From contig CM060320.1 in assembly GCA_030674155.1 (NCBI GenBank), forward strand, positions 19,614,292 through 19,675,426: a stretch of 61,135 nucleotides of DNA, given 5' to 3'. The notes beneath the pieces are model-generated. The model saw only the letters and a program-made list of their open reading frames with translations, ran no database searches and was not told the DNA's origin. This DNA comes from Stramonita haemastoma. Its lineage: Eukaryota; Mollusca; Gastropoda; Neogastropoda; Muricidae. Below are positions 1 to 9,699 of this stretch, in pieces (within the stretch, counting starts at the first letter, position 1; every line of letters starts with the position of its first letter). A program made the position numbers and the translations under genes.

Positions 1-26
1 ATGGTCTTCCGATACTTATGGGTGCC

Positions 27-42
27 TACTACTACTACTACA

Positions 43-106
<64 letters not shown>

Positions 107-108
107 TA

Positions 109-146
<38 letters not shown>

Positions 147-147
147 A
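27..147. repeat. (ACT)n trinucleotide array
   Basis: A nearly pure ACT/CTA trinucleotide array of about 120 bp with a short interruption near 100-112. It yields artificial poly-Leu and poly-Ser frames and is not coding. A second ACT array lies at 11498-11590. Confidence 0.95.
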
Positions 148-326
148 CTACTACAGACACTGCCCATGTACTGAAGAGAACAACAACTGAAGGTGCATCA
201 TTGTGAAGAGAAGGTTTTACCTGACCTTTTCTGTAATTTTCATGGCTGCTTATCATCAATTGGGAAACGCTCTTGTTTCTTCTTTTTTTTTTTTTTTTAC
301 TTGTTTTATATTCATCTATTTAGTTC

Positions 327-403
327 CTCTTTTATATCGAAGATAACGGAATAAGCACTCATGTGTTGTTGGTTGGGGTTTTTTTTTTACATCCATTCCT
401 AGA
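327..403 (-). mobile_element. SINE family 1, 3'-tail fragment
   Basis: Read on the minus strand this is the 3' end of SINE family 1 (complete copy at 28105-28447): a GGATGTAAAA block, then GAGTGCTTATTC, then TTATCTTCGATATAAAAG. Only the tail survives, with a T-rich run where the complete copies carry the A run. The flanks from 148 to 326 and from 404 to 1080 contain nothing I recognise apart from a polyT run (280-298). Confidence 0.75.
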
Positions 404-1084
404 GATCACTATATATCACTATTGTCTTATCAGAATGGCTATTAGATGTGCATGAAATCTAGGTTTTGCTTCTACATTTTCCTTGCTTTCTGCTTCTGTA
501 GCCATATTTGAAAAATGAATCATATCCATATAAAAAAGATGGAATCAGTAACCTGAAACCACATAAAGAAAAAAACAGCAATATGACGACACTTAAGGCT
601 GAGTGTTCCAGTGGGGTCACTGACACCAAGGTGACAACATGATGGCATGTACTTTACCCCCCTACTTTCTCCCACCATTCTTCTCTCCAACAATGGCAAA
701 ACTGAGAGGGGAGAGCTTTCACAAACTCACACCGTGAGCATTGTTGTTGATTTTCCCCCTGCTCACAAAGGGGGAGCAAAAGACATAAAATTCTTCCTCT
801 TGATCACAACCATTTGCAGATCTTGTTGCCAATTTGATCTTTTGACTCAGTGGTTTACAAGAAAGACTCAAGAAACAGGGCTGTAAACAGGGCCACAAGT
901 TGGGCGTCTGTACAGAAGGGGGTGTGAGGAGGCAGAAGAGAAAGCAGGGAGGGGGGGGGGGTTTTTCTGAGGGAGCAGTGGACCTTAGCAGAATGGTCTT
1001 TGAGTAAAAACGTTTTTTACTCTTTGTCATGTCCACGCAAGCATGCCCACACTGTGTGCGTGATTGCATGAGCACGTGAACAGA

Positions 1085-1119
1085 TACACACACGCGCACA
1101 CACACTCATTAAACACACA

Positions 1120-1166
<47 letters not shown>
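1085..1166. repeat. (CA)n array
   Basis: CA dinucleotide array, imperfect to about 1125 and pure from about 1129 to 1165. It is followed by GA-rich DNA (1180-1230) and an A-rich stretch with CAA runs (1300-1335). No gene is visible from 404 to 1450. Confidence 0.9.
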
Positions 1167-1167
<1 letters not shown>

Positions 1168-1451
1168 AGCATCCAGCAAGAGAAGAGAGAGGAAAGGAGA
1201 GAAGAGAGAGAGGAAGGAGAGAAGAAGAACACTGCATTACCTACACATTACCAAAATAAGAACGCCCCACCCACCCCCCCACCACACACACACACACCAA
1301 CAACAACAACAACAAAAAACCAACAAAAAAACACAAATAAAAACCACCACCACCTGAAAGACACACAAGAGAACAGACAGTGACCAAAAAATTGACGCTA
1401 CTACTAACTAGGCCTTAAAAGCCTACTAGCAGAGAACAAAAAAAGGGAATC

Positions 1452-1617
1452 GACCTTCCCCTCTCATTACACGCACTGACGCTCCAGTCTTGCCGGTAAC
1501 TGTGAAGGCCAGTCTGTCAGGCCACAGGGTCCTTTGGCAGGGACTGGGATGGTCCATTAGGCAGACGCTCATTTCAGGCCTAACTCTTGGTCATAGTGCA
1601 AGAGGCACAAAGGTGGG
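1452..1617 (+). repeat. Paired block A, copy 1
   Basis: About 165 bp of non-low-complexity sequence is almost identical (roughly 95%, by eye) to 38457-38625 on the same strand. It runs from GACCTTC through TCTTGCCGGTAACTGTGAAG to AGGCCTAACTCTTGG. Homology stops in a G-rich tract on the right and in A-rich DNA on the left. It has no A or B box, no terminal repeat and no open frame shared by both copies. It could be an unclassified mobile repeat or part of a larger duplication (see findings). Confidence 0.85.
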
Positions 1618-1787
1618 AACTGAGGTAGGGAAGGTGGGGGGGGGAGGCTGGAGAATAGGGGGAGGGGGTTGGGTTGGAGGCGTGTTGGGGCGAGATACTG
1701 ATGAAATATATGTGTTGGGAGATGATCGTCTGAAAGTCTTACTTCGATTTGTTTGTTTGACAAGGTTTATCACTCTATAAATTTTGT

Positions 1788-1805
1788 GTTGTTGTTGTTG
1801 TTGTT

Positions 1806-1852
<47 letters not shown>

Positions 1853-2327
1853 TATGTATTATATTATTATATATATTATTTTTTTTTTAATTATTATTTT
1901 ATTATTATGTTTATTTTATTATTATTTTCTTCTTCTCATCATCTCATCTCTTTTATTTTTTTTTTTCATTTATTATTATTATTATTATTATTGTGATGAT
2001 GTGGTAATTAGTTTACTTCCCATGCCATTGGAACTGCCATCCCAGCATCATGGATCTAAATTTAGATCCACACCTGCAATTGTGCAAGTTCTATATGTTC
2101 TATATCATTGGGGGGTGGTCCCTAGCATGCACTTTACCCATAGCCGTAAAATGTAGTATTTATGCAGCCTCATTTTAGAGACCACATTCCCACTGTCTGA
2201 CCCTGCTGGCTGATCAAATATCTGCACTCTGTTACATTATTATTATTATTATTAGTCATTGTAATAGTATAACTTTCATAATTATTCTCTTAATTATTAT
2301 CATTATAATTATTGGTATTATTGTCAA

Positions 2328-2372
<45 letters not shown>
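1788..2372. repeat. (TTG)n, (ATC)n and (ATT)n array region
   Basis: Compound trinucleotide region: (TTG)n at 1788-1806, (ATC)n at 1807-1853, AT-rich DNA with (ATT)n at 1972-1992, and a longer (ATT)n at 2317-2371. About 240 bp of ordinary sequence lies at 1993-2235. The derived poly-His, poly-Leu and poly-Asn frames are not genes. Confidence 0.9.
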
Positions 2373-2375
<3 letters not shown>

Positions 2376-2379
2376 TCAG

Positions 2380-2628
2380 ATTCATGACCTCAGCTTCTTT
2401 GGGGGCCAGCTTATTGAGGGCAGCGCCCATCTCCTCTCCCTCATGCTTTACCTTCCCTAACCCTAAAGAGGGCAGGTACCCATTTACAGCTGGGTGAACT
2501 GGGGGACTGTACTGAAGCCAAGGTGCACAAGGGATCATCCATCCAACTGGTAACCACACTCGACTCTGCTTAACATTGACTGGGGGAAAGCAAGTACTCT
2601 GACCATTGAGCTGTGTAGCAACTTCTTT
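2380..2628 (-). mobile_element. SINE family 3 (tRNA-like head), copy 1
   Basis: Its minus strand aligns along its length with 58384-58670. Shared features are a promoter-like head (TGGTCAGA region near 2610-2620), a CACCTTGGCTTCAGTAC block, a CACCCAGCTGTAAATGGGTA block and a terminal AGAAGCTGAGG block. The head of this copy is damaged around the A box, where TGTGTAGC replaces the consensus. Other copies are at 53636-54666 (split), 56603-56710 and 58384-58670. This is a dispersed repeat, not a coding region. Confidence 0.8.
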
Positions 2629-2787
2629 TTCATCAGTACCTCGCTAAGTAGAAGTGTGGAACAGGGTGTCCTCTCCAGAGATGATAAAAAAAAGAAAGGT
2701 ATGGGTGTGGGGGAGGGGGGGGGAAGTAGAGATAAAGGAGGAAGGGATGGGTGGGGTGGGTAGGGTGGGGTGGGTGAATGGAGGGCT

Positions 2788-2860
2788 GGGATGTCTCACT
2801 CTTTTTTGTGTGTTGGTCCCAGTTGTATTGAGGGGACTGGACATAGTGGTGTCATGAGAT
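2788..2860 (+). repeat. Paired block A', copy 1
   Basis: GGATGTCTCACTCTT begins about 70 bp of recognisable similarity to 38771-38830, including TGACTGGACA-like and GTGTCA words. In the second cluster A' lies about 150 bp after block A. Here it lies about 1.2 kb after it, and the extra length is microsatellite plus SINE family 3. G-rich DNA precedes it (2705-2780). Confidence 0.55.
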
Positions 2861-2916
2861 TGGTAGGAATAGAAGGGGGATTGATGGAGAGAAAACTGAC
2901 CTGCTATTATTTCTTT

Positions 2917-3038
<122 letters not shown>

Positions 3039-3214
3039 AATTACTGTGAGCGCTAAGTGTGTTTAAAGCATTGCTTCATGAATCTCTGTTGCAATATTTA
3101 TCTGTCAGGCAGTGAGAGAATGAAGTTAGTAAATCATTGGAAGCATGAATTGTTAGGAAAAATATACGGAACAGCAGTAATAGCCATAGAACTGGCTAAT
3201 ATTATTGTTAGTGA

Positions 3215-3338
3215 TGATTTTGTGAAAGGGGGGGGGGAGGGGAGCGGAGAGAGAGAAGAGAGTGGTGCTGTGTTGTTGTTGTGTGTGTGTGTGTGTGGGT
3301 GTGGGGTGTGTGTGTGGTGTGTGTGTGTGTGTGTGTGT

Positions 3339-3377
<39 letters not shown>

Positions 3378-3405
3378 TGTGTGTTGTGTGTGTGTGGACC
3401 TGTGT
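3215..3405. repeat. G-rich run and (GT)n array
   Basis: A short G-rich and GA-rich stretch (3228-3263) followed by an interrupted (GT)n array of about 125 bp with GGTG and TTG variants. The sequence before it (3040-3214) is unremarkable. Confidence 0.9.
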
Positions 3406-3499
3406 GGCAATTAGAATGTGCAGTAGTATATGTAAGTGCGAAGTGAGAGGAAATTTGAAAATGTTATTATGTTACACGAATTCATCTGACTTGTTATTC

Positions 3500-3591
3500 C
3501 CTTGTCTACAGGGCTGTAATGCTGTATGGACAATAAAACTGTGTCAGTGTCAGTGTCAGTGTCAGTGTCAGTGTCAGTGTCAGTGTCAGTG

Positions 3592-3631
<40 letters not shown>

Positions 3632-3685
3632 TCTCTCTCTCTCTCTCTCTCCTCTCTCCTCTTCTCTCTCTCTCTCTCTCTCTAG
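3500..3685 (+). mobile_element. Non-LTR-type 3' tail ending in (CAGTGT)n then (CT)n
   Basis: GGGCTGTAATGCTGTATGGA, an AATAAA-type signal at about 3532 and eight units of a CAGTGT hexamer (3543-3590) are followed without a break by (CT)n to 3682. The segment before the hexamer resembles 35305-35340 (GGGCTGTAAAGCTTACACAT), which also ends in a different hexamer and then (CT)n. Terminal short tandem repeats instead of poly(A) are known for CR1, L2 and RTE-like LINEs. Assigning this tail to such an element is inference because no coding part is attached. Confidence 0.5.
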
Positions 3686-3764
3686 GTGTGGGGATGTAAA
3701 ACTTTCTTAGGTATGTTTAGCAAGATTAGTAGATATGTTTATTCAAGAATGAATGGGACTATAA

Positions 3765-4160
3765 GAGCATAAAGATAGGTATGACCATTACAGATCATTT
3801 AAAAGTATTTTTGTAAAAGAGCAGTATATAAACTCTATTGATGTCTACTGCTTTCGAGTAGCAATCACACAAGCAAGATTTAATGTTCTACCCCTTAATA
3901 ATAATGTATATAGATATAGTGAGAATGATCGAGAAAAAATGTGTCCTTTTTGTAAAACGAAAGTTGAAAATGAAGCCCACTTTCTTTGGGAATGTTGCAT
4001 ATACACTGGCTTAAGAGAAAAGTTCTTAAGTGGGTGTATCAACGTACCATTGCCCGATTTGTTCAAAGCAACAAATGATGAGTACAGGCACAATTTGTCA
4101 AGATATATTTTTCACTCTATTAATAAAAGGAAGACAATGCTAATTCAAGATGTATATTGA
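3765..4160 (+). pseudogene. Non-LTR retrotransposon ORF2 C-terminal fragment
   Basis: An open frame of 131 codons ends at TGA 4158-4160; the frame is closed upstream by TAA at 3762-3764. The product contains YRSFKSIF, then ALARF-type spacing (VAITQARFNVL), then a Cys-His knuckle CPFCKTKVENEAHFLWEC (Cx2C, x8, H, x4, C), then RHNLSRYIFHSINKRK. This order is typical of the region after the reverse transcriptase in ORF2 of invertebrate LINEs, where the knuckle is thought to bind nucleic acid. The endonuclease and polymerase domains are absent, so it is a 5'-truncated, immobile copy. The upstream TAA may be a frameshift or simply the truncation edge. The clade (CR1, I or Jockey group) cannot be decided by eye. 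Confidence 0.75.
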
Positions 4161-4394
4161 AAAACTGTTATGATTTGACACGTAATTGATGTGCATGATT
4201 TCCACAATTTTCCCTAGACATCATATTTTTGTGATTAGAATAACGTGTGTTTTGCTTCTTTGATCAGTTATGAATCAAACCTTTTGTGCATTTGGTTTGC
4301 CAGTTATATGAATGAACCCAAGCCCATGAAATGTATTGTGGTCCATGGCCAATGTACATTAAATCATTTCAGTGTTCAGTGTTCAGTGTTCAGT

Positions 4395-4482
<88 letters not shown>

Positions 4483-4511
4483 CTCTCTCTCTCTCTCTCC
4501 TCTCTCTCTCA
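4161..4511 (+). mobile_element. LINE 3' UTR with (TTCAGTG)n tail and (CT)n
   Basis: This directly follows the ORF2 fragment and is read as its 3' UTR. It ends with ACATTAAATCATT, about four units of a TTCAGTG heptamer (4367-4396), and then (CT)n to 4511. The arrangement parallels 3532-3685 and 35325-35497. The UTR assignment is inference from position. Confidence 0.6.
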
Positions 4512-4522
4512 ATTGATGTAAC

Positions 4523-4732
<210 letters not shown>

Positions 4733-5547
4733 GCTTCTTCTCAACAATTTTCAAATTTAATGTGACTATGGGCTGTACGTACATATGTTGAGTTAACAAC
4801 ACAGGAAAGCAGGGGCTAGATGGGAATTTGTAGCTGTTTCTTCACTTCATCCATACAGCTATTTCTTTTTTCTTTTTTTTTTTAAATGTCTACCACTAGA
4901 AATATGGTGTAACCTTGAAACATAATTATGCCCTATTTTCTCAGATATAATTGTCTCTGTAGCAAAATTGATACCTTCAAAATACCTGAAGCAAAAGACA
5001 TTGTAAATGAAGACCAAAATTATGTATTGTGTTTTTTCAATGAAAAAGAATGTTGCTTTCATGTAAGGGTTGTTTTGGGGGTTTGTGCAAAACATTTTAC
5101 AAAACTAAAAAGAAAGGAGGTAAAGTAAAAGTAATAGACTTAAGATATAGAGGAGAGAAAAAGCAAAACTGGCATGTATGTTGGTATGTATGGAAATGAA
5201 CAGAATGGGGATTCTGACAATTATAATAAACAAATTAATTAAATAAATCAATAATTACTTGACCAATCAATAAATTACTTGAATCAATCATTAGAATGAA
5301 TGATATGCATAACAGAACAGTTAACATACATGGATAAAGCACATACCCACAAACACACAAAAAAGGTAAAAATAAAAAAAAACTGAAAAAAATAGCATGG
5401 CTAGAATGCAAAAAAATACAACAACAAAAAACGAAAACGGTTTCCATTTTGACCACACACAATAAGTGCTCAAGGTCCCAGCAGTCACAACAATCACCCT
5501 CTCTTTTTGCCTTTTCCCAAACCCCCTCTCTGGCGATTTAACGGGTC
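4733..5547. other. Unique sequence, no gene recognised
   Basis: About 800 bp of AT-rich non-repetitive DNA. The only short frame (around 4928-5128) shows no domain, and no splice or polyadenylation pattern is strong enough to call. An A-rich stretch lies at 5340-5440. Confidence 0.5.
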
Positions 5548-5764
5548 AAAGGTCCCAACAGTGTCCAGTAACCAGACCCCTCTCTGCCTCTGTGAGGGGC
5601 CTCTCCTCTCTGGCTGTGAGGCCAGGCTGGTCCTGTTGATGCTCAGCTTGGTCCACTATTGTCCACCGCTTGTCCTGTCTGCTCAGGTTACACACTGGGG
5701 GACAGGCGGCCCTTAATTGAGGGGCCAGTGGACAAGTGGACAGTTAGCGGGATGGACAGGCAGG
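5548..5764 (+). repeat. Paired block B, copy 1
   Basis: Around 215 bp nearly identical (roughly 96% by eye) to 40050-40264 on the same strand, from AAAGGTCCCAACAGTGTCC to GTTAGCGGGATGGACAGG. It is GC-rich relative to its surroundings, with the palindrome-like word CTTAATTGAGG in the right half. There is no tRNA promoter, no poly(A) tail and no target-site duplication. It ends in an AGGC microsatellite here. It is either an unclassified repeat or a retained piece of a duplicated segment. Confidence 0.85.
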
Positions 5765-5850
5765 CAGGCAGAGAGGGCCACAGGGAGAGAGGGCTTGACC
5801 ACAAGGCTTCAGGACCACAAGGGGACACAATAGTGGAAGGGGAGGGGGAG

Positions 5851-6076
5851 ACAAGCCAGTGAGTTGAGGATGGGTGGATGGATGGAAGAGGGGTAACAAG
5901 TGAGGATATTTGGGTGTTTTATGACATTTTGATTTCTTTCAAAAATCACATTACTGTAACAACAAGCCAGTGAGTTGAGGAAGGGTGGTGATGGATGGTG
6001 GGAGGTAACAAATAAGGACATTTTGGTGTTTTATGACATTTTGATTTCATTAAAAAAAATTAATCACTGTAATAAC
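5851..6076. repeat. Tandem duplication, unit about 111 bp
   Basis: ACAAGCCAGTGAGTTGAGG at 5851 recurs at 5962, and both copies continue through GGTGTTTTATGACATTTTG to ATCAC...ACTGTAA. The copies differ by substitutions and small indels, so this looks like a genuine tandem duplication rather than a sequencing echo. Confidence 0.85.
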
Positions 6077-6352
6077 CACAAACACTACACAACTGTCAGT
6101 TTCCCCCCACTTTCAGCTGCTATCTATTCCACCTCAAATCCAGCCAAGCTGTGGCCAGCTGGTGCTAATTATAGCAGGAACTGACCCATGGTTTTTTGTT
6201 AATAAATTTAATGAAAACTACAAAAATGAGTTAGTGATGATGACCAACTAGGAAGTATAAAATTTAAAGAAAATAGTCTGATAGTTTTGCTGATGTTGCC
6301 TATTAATGTATTTTGATTGAATTTGGATGTGTGTGTGTGTGTGTGTTGTGTG

Positions 6353-6389
<37 letters not shown>

Positions 6390-6772
6390 TGTTGTGTGTG
6401 TGTGTGAAGGGGGGTAGCTCTCAGTTGATATAAGAATAGTATACGTAATTATTGTTTAGTTCTTGCACCTTTAAAAAAAAAAATCCAAAAATAATACCAA
6501 AGTTATTCCCATTTATCTTGTAACACAAGCCTACCAGGTTATATGACCAATGTCATTCTAAAGCAGGTAGACCTCATTAGTTTTAGAGGTCCTGGACAGA
6601 AACTAGCCGACAAAGCAATAAACAAATGAATACTACTTTACTATGTAAACTTTACACTTGTGATGCGATTCCTAATCAACCAGCATGCCCACAAATGTTG
6701 ATGGCACAGTCAACAATGTTTCACAAAAAGAGACACAGGGACACACACTGAGAGCCAGACAGATACACAGAA
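6077..6772. other. Unique sequence with a (GT)n array
   Basis: No coding region recognised. A (GT)n array with TTG interruptions lies at 6331-6408 and a short A run at 6474-6483. Confidence 0.5.
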
Positions 6773-6933
6773 AAGTCCTCTCTTATTTGGCCAACACACG
6801 ACAGACAAGAGAAGGATCAATGGCAAATGCCAAGCCTTTGTTCTAGGGACCACTTCTCCACTGCTGCCAATGCTGTGGTCAGTCCAGCAGGGGAGGAGGA
6901 TAGTTGATCTCTCTTCTCCTCTCTCTCTCTCTC

Positions 6934-7021
<88 letters not shown>

Positions 7022-7160
7022 TAGGGCGGGGACTGGATGTAAAAAAGCACATGAGTGCTCATTCATTATCCTTGAAATAAAAGAATTTGATTTGATTTGA
7101 GTGATTTGAGTTTGATTTGATTTGATTTGATTTGATCTCTCTCTCTCTCTCTTCTCCTCT

Positions 7161-7253
<93 letters not shown>

Positions 7254-7345
7254 CCTTATTGCAGGCCTGTCAGGACACTACTGCCCTTGCCTGGTCACGA
7301 ACCCAAAAATGGTCCCGGTATTGTTGTTGGGTAGCTATTGCAGGG
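6773..7345 (+). repeat. Paired block F, copy 1, split by CT arrays and a retroelement tail
   Basis: The left part (6773-6908, GTCCTCTC through GTCAGTCCAGCAGGG) and right part (7251-7345, CTCCCTTATTGCAGGCCTGT through ACCCAAAA) match 43629-43748 and 43871-43960. In the second copy the two halves are separated only by about 120 bp of (CT)n. Here the CT tract is interrupted by a retroelement tail at 7018-7136. A conserved CCCTTATTGCAG/G follows the pyrimidine tract in both copies and resembles a 3' splice site. Confidence 0.8.
7018..7136 (+). mobile_element. SINE-1-type 3' tail with (TTTGA)n inserted in a CT array
   Basis: GATTAGGGCGGGGACTGGAT, an A run, GAGTGCTCATTCATTATCC and AAATAAAAG are followed by a TTTGA array (7083-7136). 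CT repeats flank both sides (6909-7017 and 7137-7250), so the fragment appears to have inserted into the CT tract of block F. The same tail plus TTTGA unit is at 4523-4624. Confidence 0.7.
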
Positions 7346-7689
7346 GTGTGTGTGAGGGTAGGAGGAGGTAAGGGGTAAGGGGGGGGGATAAGTAGAGAGG
7401 GAGAAATGGGGGGTGGGGGTGGAGAAGAAGGATAGTGGAGAGAAAAGAATGAAGAAAAGTACAGGTTTGGTTGTGGTCAAGAGTGACTGTGGGGATTTTG
7501 TTGTCCTTGTTCCTCTGTGAGTGTTGTGTGTGTGTGCGTGCGTGCGTGCGTGCGTGCGTGTGTGTGGTGCGTGCGTGCGTGCGTGCGTGCGGTGTGTGTG
7601 TGTGTGTGTGTGTGTGTGTGCCTCTTTTACGCCTGTTGTTGCTTTTCTCTGTTTTCAAGTTCTGTTCCATGTGCGGTTTAAACCTTGAT
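7346..7689. repeat. G-rich DNA and GT/GTGC array
   Basis: A G-rich and A-rich stretch (7346-7460) is followed by a (GT)n/(GTGC)n array at 7525-7620. No gene. Confidence 0.8.
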
Positions 7690-8445
7690 TTATTCTTCCC
7701 CTATGCTCAAACAGGAACAACTGTTGTCTGGCATATGTGCGAAAATGCATTGTGCTGCCGTGCAGCGCCTGACAAGTCAGGCCTAGCACATCCAACTTTG
7801 CAAGGAAAAGAATGTTACGTTTTAAGTTTTTCGGGGAAAAAATGCAAAGAAAAGACCAAGAGTGCAGAAAATAGACAAGAAGGAAGAGATGGGAAGGAAA
7901 GAAACAAGTCAAAAATAAAGAGAGGGATAGAAAAGAGGGAATTCCTAGCGGATAATTTTTTTATGGTTGCGTAGATCAGTGGTCTAGAGGTAGTGCAGGC
8001 CTGTCTAGAAAGCTAAAAGCCCGGGTCAGAGTGTGCGGTGGTTCGAATTCAGATTGGGCCCAAAACTTTTCCCCCATCCATTAGATCATGAATGGTGGTC
8101 TGGTAGCTAGTCTTTCGGATGAGATGATAAATCGAGGTCCTGTGTGTTACACATCGTTATTTAGCGCACGTAAAAGAACCCACGGCAACAAGAGTGTTGC
8201 CCTTGGCAAAAATCTGTAGAAAAAGCCACTCTGATAGGGAAACAAATACAATTGCAGACAGGAAAAAGAAAAAAAAAATGATAGGCGCTGCACTTGTGGC
8301 GACACGCTCTCCCTGGGGAGAGCAGCCCGAATTTCACGCAGAAAAATCTGCTGTGACATAAATGGGTATAAAATAAATAAATGAAATAAATAAAGGTGGG
8401 GATGCTGTTTTATTGACAGGCTGGCTGTGGTATCCCCATGAAGAA
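7690..8445 (+). repeat. Paired block E, copy 1, interrupted by SINE family 2
   Basis: Similarity to 42155-42460 covers CAAACAG, GCGAAAATGCAT, AGAAAATAGACAA, GAGGAATTCC and then, after the SINE, GGGGATGCT and ACTGACAGGCT-type words. Identity is lower than in blocks A and B (about 70-75% by eye). The SINE at 7966-8395 is absent from the second copy, which is therefore a paralogous empty site. Confidence 0.65.
7966..8395 (+). mobile_element. SINE family 2, near full length
   Basis: tRNA-derived head with an A-box-like TAGATCAGTGG (7972-7982) and a B box GGTTCGAATTC (8040-8050; one mismatch to GGTTCGANNCC). The core contains TTTCGGATGAGATGATAAAT (about 8114-8133) and CACGTAAAAGAACCCACGGC (8167-8186), a motif pair widespread in molluscan SINEs. 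The 3' end is TTTCACGCAGAAAAATCTGC followed by an ATAAATAA-type tail. Orientation is plus. Its absence from the homologous site at 42400-42430 gives the approximate boundaries. No target-site duplication is certain. Confidence 0.85.
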
Positions 8446-8535
8446 CCTTACACACTAATATATATCTCTGTTTCTCAATCTATGTCTGTCCTCAATCTGT
8501 CTTGCTCTCTGATCTTCTTTCTTCACTCTTTGCCT

Positions 8536-8539
8536 TCTG

Positions 8540-8570
<31 letters not shown>

Positions 8571-8743
8571 TGTCTGTCTGTCTAGTCTTCTGTCTGTCTC
8601 TCTCTCTTCTCTCTCTCACATCTCTTCTGTCTCTCATCTCTTCCTTCTCCTCCCCCTCTACTCTCTCTCTCTCTCTCTCTCCTCTCCCTCCTCTCTCTCT
8701 CTCTCTCTCCTCCTCTCCTCTCCTCTTCTCTCTCTCTCTCTCT

Positions 8744-8774
<31 letters not shown>

Positions 8775-8834
8775 CTCCTCTCTCTCTCTCTTTTCTCTCT
8801 CCCCCCCCCCCCCCCTCTCTCTCTCTTCTTCCCT

Positions 8835-8900
<66 letters not shown>

Positions 8901-8940
8901 CTCCTCTCTCTCTCTCCCTCTCCCTCTCTCTCTCTCTCTC
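8536..8940. repeat. Long (GTCT)n/(CT)n pyrimidine tract
   Basis: About 400 bp of almost pure pyrimidine on the plus strand with C runs at 8801-8815 and 8836-8845. Such mirror-symmetric pyrimidine tracts can adopt triplex (H-DNA) structures; this is a property of the sequence class and not a demonstrated role here. Confidence 0.95.
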
Positions 8941-9115
8941 ATGTCTGCCACCCCCCCCCACCCTCTTTCTCCCACACTAATCCACCCCTCTCAGCCGTTT
9001 ACCTGAAGCAGAACCGTCATGTCCACGCTCTGCCCACCCTCATCAAATAATCATTGTCCAAATATGGCTTTTTGACCCCTGGACAGCTGAATCCGCCATA
9101 AAATCTCGTGTGAGT
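8941..9115 (+). repeat. Possible paired block G, copy 1
   Basis: CATCAAATAATCATT followed by TGACCCCTGGACAGCTGAAT and TCTCGT resembles 45652-45720 (CATCAAATAAACATT, TGACCCCTGGTCACCTGCAG, TCTCGT). The similarity is short and of moderate identity. Confidence 0.4.
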
Positions 9116-9243
9116 GCTGCTGCCCATCTCTGAAAAAAAAAAAAATAAATAAAATAATGATAAAAAATATGGTTGAGCTCTGTCTGTGTGTGTGTGAGTG
9201 TTTAGTGTTAGTGTTAGTGTTAGTGTTAGTGTTAGTGTGTGTG

Positions 9244-9275
<32 letters not shown>

Positions 9276-9485
9276 ATCATTGTCAATTGCTTTTGACCTG
9301 GACAGCTGAATCGCCATAAATCTCGTGTGAGTGCTGCTGCCATCTCTGAAAAAGAAGAGAAAAAAATATGATAAAAATATGGTTGAGCTCTGTCTGTGTG
9401 TGTGTGGATGTTAGTGTTAGTGTTAGTGTTAGTGTTAGTGTGTGTGTGTGTGTGTGTGTGGTGTGTGTGTGTGTGTGTGTTGTGT

Positions 9486-9532
<47 letters not shown>

Positions 9533-9535
9533 CTC
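9045..9535. repeat. Duplicated segment with (TTAGTG)n and (GT)n, probable assembly echo
   Basis: The segment from TCATTGTCCAAATATGGC to the (TTAGTG)n and (GT)n arrays (9048-9275) recurs at 9276-9535. The second copy lacks single bases mainly where the first has runs: CCCC to CC, CCGCC to CGCC, AAAA to AAA, GCCC to GCC. That pattern is typical of homopolymer deletion errors in long reads. The TTAGTG hexamer occurs about five times in each copy. Confidence 0.8.
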
Positions 9536-9699
9536 ATCCGAAACACTACCACCCAGACCACCACTTATTGTCTAGTAAATGGGGGGGAAAGTCTCTGGCC
9601 CAACGGAGATCGAATCACCACACACCTTGAAACTGGACTTTTCGCTTTCTAGGCAGGTGCGTTACCTCTCGACCATTATCTATTTATTTACCTATTTAT

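Noticed and set aside
8413..9006. Long Leu-Ser and Arg-Glu frames on both strands
   Set aside because: They translate the (CT)n/(GTCT)n tract. Open frames on both strands and in several registers are a property of the dinucleotide repeat.
9200..9440. (TTAGTG)n considered as telomeric sequence
   Set aside because: The animal telomere repeat is TTAGGG. These short interstitial TTAGTG runs grade into (GT)n and are ordinary microsatellite.
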